A stretch of DNA of 64,000 nucleotides from Paracyclopina nana (Eukaryota; Arthropoda; Copepoda; Cyclopoida; Cyclopettidae), in assembly GCA_019096065.1 (NCBI GenBank), contig JAGUCH010000007.1:5354501-5418500 (forward strand). Direction: 5' to 3'. Within the stretch, counting starts at the first letter, position 1. Every line of letters begins with the position of its first letter. The position numbers were made by a program, and so were the translations under genes. The notes beneath the pieces were generated by a model that worked only from the letters and a program-made list of their open reading frames with translations, was not told where the DNA came from and searched no databases. Shown here piece after piece: positions 52,409 through 62,332 of the stretch.

Positions 52409-53782
52409 ATGGAAATGTCAACAAAGCCGATTTTGAGGCTGTGGAGCGTTTTCAAAGTAAAAAATTGTAACCATAGGCCTTTACAGGTCTTTGCGAAGGC
52501 CAAAGAATCCACTTGGACTTCCTTTAAGGCACACAAAGTGAACTTGAATTGTCCGTTTTGTGGAGCGCATTTCCCCAAAGAAGAAATATTGAATTGGCAC
52601 GTGAAGAAAGTTGATGCAAATGCTGTAAACAAGCAATTCGAGGACGAAAACACTCACGATTTCTACAAGAAAATTTTTGGATGTGAAATAATCAAATATG
52701 CCACCAGTGAGTATGTTAAGTGTCCCAGTGGTCTTATTGTCAACAATAGTGGTCAATTCAAAGGTGACATTCTTTATAACTCTAAAAATATTCACTATTA
52801 AACTCAACGAAACCAATTCCTGAATGAGGAAAAACCCTTCAAAGACTATAAGCAACTTTCCTTTTAATTTTTAGGCTATTGGTACAATTTCAAGCTTGGT
52901 AAAGGTGGAGGCCCAGTTGAAGCCATCATGGAGACTCAAAACATTGGCATTGTCAAGGCCATTGATTTGGCAGCTTCTTATTCCGGAGCTGATCCTGCTG
53001 AAGACAACTTGTTCGAATTTGCAAATGAGGTAGAAGTCCAACGAGCAAAATTAGATAAGCTGAAAAGAGTGGAAGCTGCTCAAGAATTATGGCATAAAAG
53101 TCTACCCATAGAAAACACTCTTGGGCAAAAGTATCTTGTGGAGCATCGAAAATTACCAAAGGATTTGCTCAAGCACTTGACTTTCAGATTCCTACCAATT
53201 GGCATTCAGTACAAAGATTGGAATATGTCAGAGGAGAATTATGAAGACAAAAAGGTGAGTCTTCCTGCTGTTTTGGTGCCAGTGGAGGACTCCCTAGGAC
53301 AAATACTTGGCATCCAGAGGATCTTTCTCCACCCCAAAACTGGTGGCAAGCCTGCGAAGAAGCACAAATTCTCCAAGGGCAATTTGAAAGGACATCCTGC
53401 TGTGATTTATCGAGGTGAATCCCCATGCGACAAGGTTGTCATTGCTGAAGGTCCGGAAACTGCAGCCTCCGCAGTTTTAGCATCGGATGCTTTGGCAACG
53501 CGAATTCCAGTTTTGGCATCCTTATCATTGGGCAATTTGCCCAGTTTGGCCAATAGTATTGCCAAGCGATGGAAGCCCAAAGTTGTCATTCTTGCAGCTG
53601 ACAATGATGCCAATGTGGAAGATGTGGAAGCTATCAACAATTTCAAATCCAACTTGGAGAACATTGATATTGATCTTGTTGTAAAGCGTCCTACTTTGCC
53701 TTTAAAAGCGACCAAGTTTGATTGGAATGATGTTTTGGCTCAACAAGGATTAGACGAATTAATGAAGCAATTCAAGAGATAG
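52409..53782 (+). CDS. Toprim-domain primase-like protein of plasmid/Rickettsiales type, with intron
   Basis: Two exons, 52409-52763 and 52875-53782, joined in phase 1, give about 420 aa. The N-terminal part has a CPFC pair (Cys48, Cys51) with a C2H2-like spacing to His64, but lacks the last ligand. Across the splice it reads GLIVNNSGQFKG then YWYNFKLGKGGGP, the pattern of the primase-type domain preceding Toprim in plasmid and phage proteins. The C-terminal Toprim fold has VVIAEGPETAAS (catalytic Glu about residue 310), ILAADNDAN (Asp361, Asp363) and FDWNDVL at about 401-406. From memory, these blocks resemble the Toprim part of Rickettsiales TraA_Ti-type conjugation proteins (VPV..GQILGIQRIFL, HKFSKGNLKG). 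There is no polymerase or helicase domain. The intron, AT-rich flanks and neighbouring animal genes argue for a gene resident in the host genome. Function unknown; nucleic-acid binding or nicking is conceivable. Confidence 0.8.
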
Positions 53783-53954
53783 CAAAGGTAACATGTTTTC
53801 AAATTCTCTGAGAAGACTGTTCTTTTTGGAAATAGTTAACCTGCTGAGTTCAAAATTAGCATGATTTTATTTGTGGTGACCATATTCTTTCATGCTTATT
53901 ATACCTTCTGAATTATTTGTGATTAATCATGCTGAAGAAAAACAAAACCAAGCA

Positions 53955-54123
53955 TTATGACATAAGCACGATTCCTGGTGTTAGGCAAACTTGGCTCTTT
54001 TGTAATAATTTTTGTCCCTCTTCGAATAGTTTGAAGATGTCATTTGAGGGCTTTTCATTTTCACCCTTTTCACATGTCAAACTGATGTATACCATTGTGA
54101 AATGAGTCTCACTTTTGGCATAA
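53955..54123 (-). CDS. Possible terminal exon of an unknown gene
   Basis: After an acceptor (TTGTTCTAG) a frame of about 56 codons runs to a stop with well-mixed sequence (THFTMVYISLTCEKG, then NDIFKLFEEGQKLLQKS). A possible first exon is the frame starting at 54539, which has a donor near 54427 (TTTCCCAAG/GTAATC). The pair would be a small gene divergent from the GT11 gene. The family is not recognised and the join is not proven. Confidence 0.3.
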
Positions 54124-54597
54124 CTAGAACAAAAACCATCTGCTCTCATCTGATTTAAAGTAGCAAACAAACAATGCTAGTCCATATAGTATTTATTTTG
54201 CAAATATCTTTATACCGTCTGACCGTTCAAAATTGGACGGTGCGGGAATCAAAAGTTTGTGTTGTGAATTCATGAATTTTGTGGCTTAATGGGTATCGTT
54301 GGAAAGCTTGAACCTTTAGACATCTTTTTTCTTTTCTGACAAAATGAAAAATATTATAGTGAATTCCCCGTTACATCAAAAAATAAATGACTCACCAGTT
54401 TTTTCGTGACAATTTTCTGGATTACCTTGGGAAAATTGAATTTTCCCGGTTTTTTCCTCCTTAAATTGATTTTTTCTACTTTTACAAAAAAAAAAAAACG
54501 CACATCAATTTTGTAAGCATATGGTTGTTGCAGTTGCACATTTTCTGCACAATCTTGCGTTTTGCATTTTCAGTTTAGGTGGCGTGTTGCATCCGAG

Positions 54598-57500
54598 ATG
54601 GTAGCTCAGGAAAGCAACGCTAAATCGGACAAGAAAATTCGCCAATTTTGCTCCGTTGCTTGGGATTTTAACAAGTTTACATCCTTTGTTACTATCTTTA
54701 CAGCCTTTGCAGCTCTATCGTTTGTGGTGAGCATTCTGCTCAATCCCAAACTTGACTCATCCCAGAAGTTGTTGGACATCACGCTGAACAGACCAAAGAA
54801 GTATTTTGCTACTAAAGCGCAGCAACCACTCGTTTGTTTATATCATTTGCCAATCATGGGTAGTGATGGAACGAGCCGGAAATTTTCAGCTTGGTCAAGC
54901 CTCAAGCTTTTTGAAAAGTGTTTGAGCAATCCCAAGCTTTTGAAAATTATTCAGAAACTTTTTCAAGCTCAAAATTCTCAATTGAAGGTTTTTTCAAGCT
55001 TTTCACTTATTTGAGCACTTTTAACACAAAAAATATGGCAATTTGTAGTCAGATTTGACAAAATTACCAAAAACGCAAAAAATGACTGAAATAGCTTTAA
55101 CTTTGATTTAAGATCTGCATTGTCTTAGGTATTTGTCGATTTTAATATCAGCCCTCTCTTCTTTTTATTAAAAATGGATTGGCAATTTTTTTGTCCCAAG
55201 CGTGTCAAGGTTATTCAAGCTTTGCATTTTAGGGGCTTCAAGCTTTTCAAAAGAGTTCGAGCAATTTTTGCTTATGCTTTTTGCTTACGTAGCTCAAACT
55301 GGGTTTTAGTTTCAAGCCCAGCTGGAACTCGTCCCATCACTAAAAGAGAGTAAATGTTACTGTATATTAATATTATAACAAGACTTCACATCTAAAATAA
55401 TTTTTTTGTGAAAGAATCTGCCATCTTAGAAATTCTTTCATCATACCATAAACTGGCCATTTATGTTAAATTAACCCAAAGTCCGTTTAGTCCCAAAAGT
55501 CCAATAATCATCCCACTGTCCCGGCTCACATTGTCCCAGCGGCCCCCTGTCTCAGCATACCAGGTCCCAATCAACCCACAAGTCCCAGCATCAGTCTGAC
55601 CCTACATTTCACTGGGCCCTTTTAAGTCCAAATGGCCCAATATCGGGATGCTGGAACTTTGGGAGACTGGTGCAAGTGTCATACTGGGATGCTAGGGTAT
55701 ATGCGACACTGAAACGCTGGGACGCTTGGACCAGTGAGACGATAGGACACTGAAGGGTGTTCTCATATTGGACTTTAGCTTACCAAAACTTGATTTTGGT
55801 TAACCAAAAACTGGTTTTAGTCAAGCGCTATGTAGTGGCTGCCTACCAAAAACAGGCTTTTGGTTAACTAAAATCAGGTTTTGGAAAGCGTAAGTCCAAT
55901 ATGAGAGCGCCCTTCAGACATTGGGACGCCAGGAAAAAGGGATGCTGGGACAGTGAGACGCAGGGACTGTGTGGGGGGGACTCCTGGGACCAGTGGGATG
56001 TTTAAATTAGTGAGACTAGTGTGACGCTGGGATGTTGATTTTCCCAAGTTTTCTGAAAGTTATTGTAACGTGTTTGCACTCCTTCGTTTTACCCAGGTTG
56101 AGTTTATGCCGTTATGTAACATTACCTATGTAAAAAAATTGAAAAAATCGAATGTGATGGTGTTATCGATTTTACCTAGGTGTCAAGGCAGATGTTACGT
56201 AATGACTAAAACTCTTTGTTGATAAAACGTATAAGTTTCACTGAGTTTTTTTTTGGCATATTAGGGCTCAGTATTACTGGTTGGGTAGTGGGATGCAGGG
56301 AGCATTTAGGAGATTTCATTAATTTGCCCCAATTGAGCCAATAAAACTTCTCCTATCAGCATAAAAATCCTCTAAAACCAAATATCATTTTTGGTCCAAA
56401 AGCCAATTTTATAAGCAAAAGAAATTCTGTCAAGTCGCATACTTCCGATTTTGCCACAAATGCAATGTTCAGCTTTTTAATTTAAGAACTAAGTCCAAAT
56501 CGACAGGTAACGATTCAAATTTGGCCTAGAAAAAAACATAATGTTTGGCTAAAGTTGACATGGGTGAATTCAGTAGATCATCAATTTTGCAGAAATTCGG
56601 GCTTCCATAACTGTTAATACCGAACGGCTCCAATTGAGTGGTAAGGTCAGGGAAGTCAAACTAAAAGTTTGATATGATTATCCACCAGAATTGGCTGCGG
56701 TCACTTGCTCTCCCGGGAATCAGTAATTTCAGGGGCTCCATAATTTTGTCCGACACATTTCGTCACGTTGTAAAACGGCCGACACAATTGGTATAGTTGT
56801 AAAATGACCGACACAATTTTAGCGAAGGGTGCATTTTTTTGCTCGACACATTTGGTATAGTTACAAAATGACCGACACATTTTTGACAACATTAGCCTTT
56901 TTTGACCTGCACATTTGGTATTGTTGAAAATGACCGACACATTTTTGCTGATGTGTGGCCTTTTCTGACAGACATATTTGACATAGTTGCAAGACTAGGG
57001 CCCTGTTCACCTGCAATAATGTCAACAAAATAACGCGCGAAAAATATGCTGATATTTGCAAATATCCAATATGTGATAAATCATTTTGACTTCGGAATCG
57101 ATCTTTTGGTACCAAAAGCCATCCTTCAATGCTATGGGGTGTTCTCTGTTCGAAAGACAAGAGTGACAATTTTTTTAGTTGCCATTATCGATATACTTTT
57201 CACAAATTAAAAAAAAATTTCACATTTTTACAAAAGTATCAGTCGGACATTTAAATTTGACATTATCTTAGTCTTTCGCAAGTTTTGCACAGGCACGCTA
57301 TTTGAATACCTCATAACATAAAACGTAATTAAAGGCATGTTCACCTGCTTTTTATGGCCGTTATTTTGGTAAAATATTGGAGAGAAATACTGAGAAACTG
57401 AGAATTTTTATTTTGGGGTAGGATGGCTTTTGGTACCAATAGACCGATTCCGAAGTCAAAATCTGAAAAATGATATTACAAATACCAGATATTTGCAAAT

Positions 57501-59868
57501 TTCATCATAATATCGCGCGTAATTTTGCTGATAATAATGCAGGTGAACAGGGCCTAAATGGCAGCTATTTAAATACATTCGGAGGCTATTTAAATACATT
57601 TTACGATATAATCTATTTAAATAGCGTGCCTATGCAAAACTTGCGAAAGACTAAGCCTATATTTGTCGGACTTTCTATTTTGACAGAAGGCAGTAGATGT
57701 CGGACATTTTACAAATTGATTTTCGGACACAAAAAAGTTCCCCCATTTTCATCTCACGTTGATTTCGCGACTTTTTTCTTTGTGCGCGGCTCCGCGTGAA
57801 ATCGTCAAAAAACGCAGCACTGTGGCATGAAGTAACTTTTATTAATAATAACTCTTATTAGGCTGGGAGAATGCGAAGGTCCGTTCATCACAATTCACGA
57901 AAACGGCCGCCTCGGCAACTTTTTGTGCCAATACTCTGCCATTTACGCATATGCCAAGGAATTCCACATGAGAGCCGGACTCGGGGCCAAAATGGCGAGC
58001 ACGCTGGCCAAGATCTTCCCCAATTTGACCATTGGCAGGCTGCCTAATTGCTCGTTTCATTGGGAGTACATCGACAAGCCGCAATTGATGGAGAACCTGA
58101 GCATTTCAGACTCCAGCCACATCTTCATCAAATTCTACCCTGGCCCCCAAATGATGACCAAATTCGAAAAGTACCGGCTGGACCTGATTGCCACGGACTT
58201 TCGCATGCGAGCTGACCTCGAGAGGTCGGCAGAAAAGTTCCTTCGGGGAATTGCGGAGAGCACCAACGCAACTCGGTTTGTGGGCGTCCATGTGAGGCGC
58301 ACTGACTATTCGAAGCACTTGCGAAAACTGTTTAATGCTCGCACCATCACTGGCCTCTACTACATTGAGGCCATGCGAAAATACAGAGAGTACTACAAGG
58401 ACCACAAGGTGGCCTTTGTGGCCACTTCGGATGACAAGGCGTGGTGCAGGCGGGTGCTTGGCAGCGAGGAGGGATTCCACGTCACAGACTCTTCGGCCTC
58501 CAGAGAGCTGGACATGCTCATCTTGTCCAAGACCAACAGCACCATCAGAGGGTAGGATGACTGTTTAGGGCGCTCCTGTGTCAGGTCGATCCCTTATTAT
58601 ATAGTCTAGTTAAGCTATGTTGCAGTTCAGTTCTCATTTATTTGTATGATGGAAAGCAGTTTTCGCATGTATAGTTCAGTTTACCAATTCGCCTCAGTTT
58701 ATTCAACTACACATATGTAAAAGCTCTGACGTCTCACTTTATCAAGTGACACACATATATTTCATAAGGTATTTATAAAGTATTTGAATTCAATTAAACA
58801 ATTTTACTATTACTTGAATTTTACTGTTTGACTGAGCTCCTCTAGACATGGTGCTCTCTGTAATATTGGCTTTCAAGGAGCTTGCTTTTAAGGTCGATTA
58901 TGATGCCAAGGTCAGTTGATCAAGCAGCAATTTCTAGGCAAGTTCAAGCTTAGCTAGCGTCTAGCAGTTGATAAAGGTTGGTAATGTTGGAGACAATCTT
59001 GAGGTTGGCGACTTAGCCAAGGCTGTTGTCTTTGTCAAGGGAGGTGAGGTCTGCAACACTATTGAGCTCGGCAATGCTATCCAGGTTGGTTGATGTCGTT
59101 TTCCTTGCAAATGTTGATGGACTGGTTGATATGTTTCTCTGACAAAATTGACATTTGAATCAATTAATCTCAGAGTTGCTTACAGAGCAAGGAGCAATCG
59201 TAACTTCTTTAACATTTGAAAATTAGTTTCCTTCATATAAAATCGTGTGAACAAATTATAAATTAGGCTAACAAAATATCTATGCCTCATTTTACAAAGT
59301 AAAAATCTCGTAGCATTACTTGGCTCTCGCAAGCTCGAGCCCGCAAAGTTGCCACTCGATTTTAACTTTTAATTTGCTCAGGTATTTTATTAGCTTGTTT
59401 TATAAATTGTTTACATATACCTATAAACAGATATTATATTGGTAAATCTTAAATTAGTTTAATGAATTAATTCATGCTTGCCAAGCTAAATGAAGTTGCT
59501 GTACCGAACTTACCTTCAAAAAGTGATCTCAGATGAGGCCTTTTTTCTCGGCAAATCTACTGCTACCTATACATTTTACTCTATTTGTTTCATAATCTAT
59601 GCTTCATTCCTGCAGGTATGGATCGTTCAGCTTCTGGTCCGTCTACTTGAGGCCGGGTGGCAACGTGACTTTAGCTGATGGATATTACGCGAGAGAGCCA
59701 CCAGAATTAGGCGCCGTTCGAAAGATGGCTTTTCCCTCTTGGAATCTCCTGAGGGATCCCTGCTTTAAGCACACCAATAATAGTGGACCACCAGAGCTCA
59801 CCGATCATTGCAAGGCCAGAAAAAAAGAGTATGGCATTGATGATCCATTCAACTTGATGAAGAACTGA
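54598..59868 (+). CDS. Alpha-1,2-fucosyltransferase, FUT1/2-like (GT11)
   Basis: Three exons, 54598-54800, 57862-58551 and 59616-59868, with matching phases, encode about 381 aa. The first exon gives a short cytosolic tail and a signal anchor (FVTIFTAFAALSFVVSILL, residues about 27-45). The second begins at GPFITIHENGRLGNFLCQY, the GT11 N-terminal block, and contains the GDP-fucose-binding HVRRTDY, then VAFVATSDDKAWC. The third gives YGSFSFWSVYLRPGGNV, the third conserved GT11 block. It would add fucose in alpha-1,2 linkage to galactosides in the Golgi. The first intron is about 3.06 kb, far longer than most here, and is packed with MITEs and tandem repeats. The coding exons are more GC-rich than neighbouring genes. 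A polyadenylation signal is at 59948. Confidence 0.92.
55470..56040. repeat. Inverted arrays of a degenerate ~10-base GGGACGCT-type repeat
   Basis: From about 55490 to 55600 the strand carries units like GTCCCAGCATC. From about 55640 to 56035 it carries the opposite orientation (GGGATGCT, GGGACGCT, GGGACAGTGAGACGC). The two arms form a loose large inverted repeat, interrupted by the foldback element at 55751-55916. The region lies inside the first intron of the GT11 gene. Confidence 0.55.
55751..55916. mobile_element. Foldback MITE related to the 21504 element
   Basis: Ends TGAAGGGTGTTCTCATATTG and its near-complement CAATATGAGAGCGCCCTTCA, with a palindromic interior built on TTTTGGTTAACCAAAA-like motifs. 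About 166 bases including the TGA/TCA edges. It shares GTTCTCATATTG with the termini of the element at 21504. The target duplication could not be fixed. Confidence 0.65.
56740..56990. repeat. Tandem repeat of CCGACACATTT...GTAAAATGA units
   Basis: About four imperfect units of roughly 55-65 bases, each with GACCGACACATTTT and GGTATAGTTGTAAAATG. On the minus strand they give a repeated peptide (about NYTKCVGQ), but this looks like a by-product. It ends directly at the partial MITE at 56999. Confidence 0.65.
56999..57128. mobile_element. Tourist-like MITE, copy 3 (3' truncated)
   Basis: Starts GGCCCTGTTCACCTGC and follows the copy at 35492 through GGTACCAAAAGCCATCCT, then similarity stops. The right inverted end is missing. 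Confidence 0.75.
57333..57554. mobile_element. Tourist-like MITE, copy 4 (opposite orientation)
   Basis: A 222-base element, reverse-complement in order to the copy at 35492. Left end AGGCATGTTCACCTGC, right end GCAGGTGAACAGGGCC. TAA flanks both sides (57330-57332 and 57555-57557). Confidence 0.85.
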
Positions 59869-59947
59869 CACGAAACCGAGCTCATTGTGGATATATCATG
59901 ACCAAAATTAATGTTTCCCATAAAAGAATTTAATATGCCTCAGTTTA

Positions 59948-59953
59948 AATAAA
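59948..59953 (+). terminator. Polyadenylation signal of the GT11 gene
   Basis: AATAAA about 80 bases after the stop codon. Confidence 0.65.
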
Positions 59954-60617
59954 CTATCTACTTTGAGTGTGTGAGTAAATGATAAAATTGGCATGAAAAT
60001 TTTCTTATTTTGTGTTGTTAAAATTGAGAGGCAAGTTTTTTGTTGCCTTGCTTGGATTCCATGGCTTAGCTGCCCAAGGTGATTTAAAAGCAGAAGTTAC
60101 CTGCTTCTTCAGGCAGGCAGGCTTAGAAACACTTTTAATGCTCAACTTCTTTCAAAGGTGGCGTTTTAAGCCATTTTAAGTGTGAGCCACTGGAAATCCT
60201 GCATTTAAAACAGTATTTTTCGATCAAATTGTGTGGAAAAAATTTCTAAGGTACGTCTATGGTGATTATGGCTGAGAGGGCCTTTTTTTCTGCTGAAAGG
60301 ACATCCTTGGGTTGTTTTAGTCCTTCATTTCAACCATAGATGGCGTAAGAGCAAACCTTCTCTACTCTCAAACCATCAGTTGTAAAAATATGGCTCCGGA
60401 CCATCTTAAAGTGACCATAATGGGGCAAGTCAATTATTTCTCTTCTTTGAATGATCAGATTGATTGAAGGCTAAAATGCCTAACATGACTTTTTATTGTT
60501 TATTAAACGGAAAATATTCAAGCATGATTTGCTGTGGCTCATCAGCAGAAATTTCAAGATTTCTTCTTAAGCAATCATTCTGGCCACACCTTAGGCACTT
60601 TTTTCTGAAGTTATTTA
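59954..60617. other. Intergenic, no gene seen
   Basis: AT-rich spacer between the GT11 gene and the retroelement. No open frame or repeat recognised. The base composition changes sharply at about 60618. Confidence 0.6.
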
Positions 60618-60794
60618 TGTAGCAGGATCCCAGGCCTGCGTGTCCGGGCGCTCACACCTGCCTCCCCGGTGCGATAGATGCTTTGCTTTGTATATGACGT
60701 CAGTAAATATATGGATGTACCGGAGTAAACAACTCTGTGCCCTATTCTATACGAGCGTCGCGTGTCGGACTCTAAGAGTGTTCGAACCCCTACA
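60618..60794 (+). repeat. Putative 5' LTR
   Basis: Begins TGTAG and ends CTACA, a perfect 5-base inverted pair with TG..CA termini. It is followed three bases later by TGGCGCGGTGCTGAGGAC. The second LTR is outside the window, so this rests on one copy. Confidence 0.5.
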
Positions 60795-60797
60795 AAT

Positions 60798-60815
60798 TGG
60801 CGCGGTGCTGAGGAC
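60798..60815 (+). other. Putative primer-binding site
   Basis: TGGCGCGGTGCTGAGGAC begins with TGG, the complement of a tRNA 3' CCA end, three bases after the LTR end. The matching tRNA cannot be named. Confidence 0.4.
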
Positions 60816-61118
60816 AACTCTTTGAGTACCGCTACATACGACACCTTCGCTCCCATGAAGGTCACGTAGGCCAGAGGCCAGCCAGTGACCAGTGATCGCA
60901 AACGGGAAGCAACAATAGTGTGACTATCCTCCATCCGCCGTAGCTCTACCAAGAGCATAATGCGCAGGATCCGCCGCGTTCAGGCTGAAAGCATGCCACG
61001 AACACAACGAACACATCAACCTCGCCCACGGGGCTGGAGGCAGCGTTGCTGCAGCTACCCATCAGTGCGTTCAGGCTAAAAGCATGCCACAAACATCAAC
61101 CTCACCCTCGCAGAGGCC

Positions 61119-61565
61119 ATGGTGGTTGCGGGCGGGAGCAGTAGTGGGCAGCAGGTCCCGTCGCTCGCATCGTCCATCGAGACACCGGGTGCGGATGCTG
61201 GGCCCCCTGGCTTAGACGCCAGGACCGTTTCTGCATCGACGCCGGGGCGCACCCCTGTAAAAGGGAGGCCGCCTAACCCCCGGGTCACCGGAAACGTGGG
61301 AACAGCAGGCATCGCGTCACTCTGGCAGAAAAACACGAATACGCTGTTGGCCGGCTACGATCAACGCCGAGCACCCCTCGTCCCAGCCGATACCTCAGGC
61401 CCGCGAAGGGAATCACCCAGAGGAGTCGCACGGGAGAGGCACCAGGCCTTGTCTCAGCCAACACCCGGGACCTCACCTGGTAGAGTTGCAGAGAGAGGCG
61501 CATCACTCCGCAGAAAGATGCTCTTAGTTAATTGTACCATAATTGCTGCACATGGCTGCAAATAA
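61119..61565 (+). CDS. Unassigned Pro/Gly/Arg-rich frame in the retroelement
   Basis: A 148-codon GC-rich frame with SSSGQQVPSLASS near its start and SLWQKNTNTLLAGYD in the middle. It lies between the leader and the gag-like region. It may be an N-terminal gag remnant or non-coding leader with chance openness. No conserved motif seen. Confidence 0.25.
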   Translation: MVVAGGSSSGQQVPSLASSIETPGADAGPPGLDARTVSASTPGRTPVKGRPPNPRVTGNVGTAGIASLWQKNTNTLLAGYDQRRAPLVPADTSGPRRESPRGVARERHQALSQPTPGTSPGRVAERGASLRRKMLLVNCTIIAAHGCK

Positions 61566-62332
61566 ATCTGATAAACGAAATCGACACGATTAATTCATCG
61601 CCATTTCACGCTCCCAAACGCAAAATGATCACCCTGCGCAGCGAGGCTGCCGGGTCGGCCACGCGCACCCCGTTAGAGCCGGCGGCTGCAGAGGCCGCGG
61701 CCATCGATCAGGTCTAGCAGAGGCCATGAATCCCCACTAAGGGCAGAGACCCTAGATTGCATCAGATCAGAGTGCCAGAGCACTTCATTGCTGAGGCTGC
61801 AATTCAGCGCATCATTGCCTGCTGCAGCAGCATCTCGCGGCCACTTTCTGCGCGGCAAATAAATGGCCAACAAACAAGCCATAAAACTGGCCCCTTTATG
61901 AGGGTGCATGCTGCGTTTTTCACATGTGCGAGGCAATTTTCGAGATTGTCTGTCAACGTACTGTGAGCCATTAAGCTGCCGCTAATGCGCAAAAAGCTCT
62001 GTTTCCAAACAACCGTCCTGTTTTACGATCGTCAAAATCTCCCATCTGGGACCAGATCGAATAAACAAGCTCAAATTTGCTGCACTAGAATTAATTGTCC
62101 GAGGGGCAGGGGCCACAGCGGATGCGGCTGGGAGTGACCGTTGCACTAGCGGGCGAGAGTGGCTATAAAGGAACGAGGAGTGGGGGGAAAAAGCACAGTT
62201 CTTGGAATTACTTCCACTCTACTACACCCCCTTGCTCTTGCGCTTTTTACACCACTCTCGGTAATTATAAATTCTCATTTACATCGGCCATAGGCCTAAC
62301 CGCTTGTCTGTGCAGTCACCCACTCGCTCATC

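Noticed and set aside
52409-53782. Toprim gene as mitochondrial Twinkle helicase
   Set aside because: No RecA-like helicase domain follows and the motif wording (GKGGGP, EGPET, FDWNDVL) is of the plasmid primase-like Toprim type.
52409-53782. Toprim gene as bacterial contamination
   Set aside because: It has a clean GT-AG intron restoring phase and animal genes on both sides within the same contiguous sequence.
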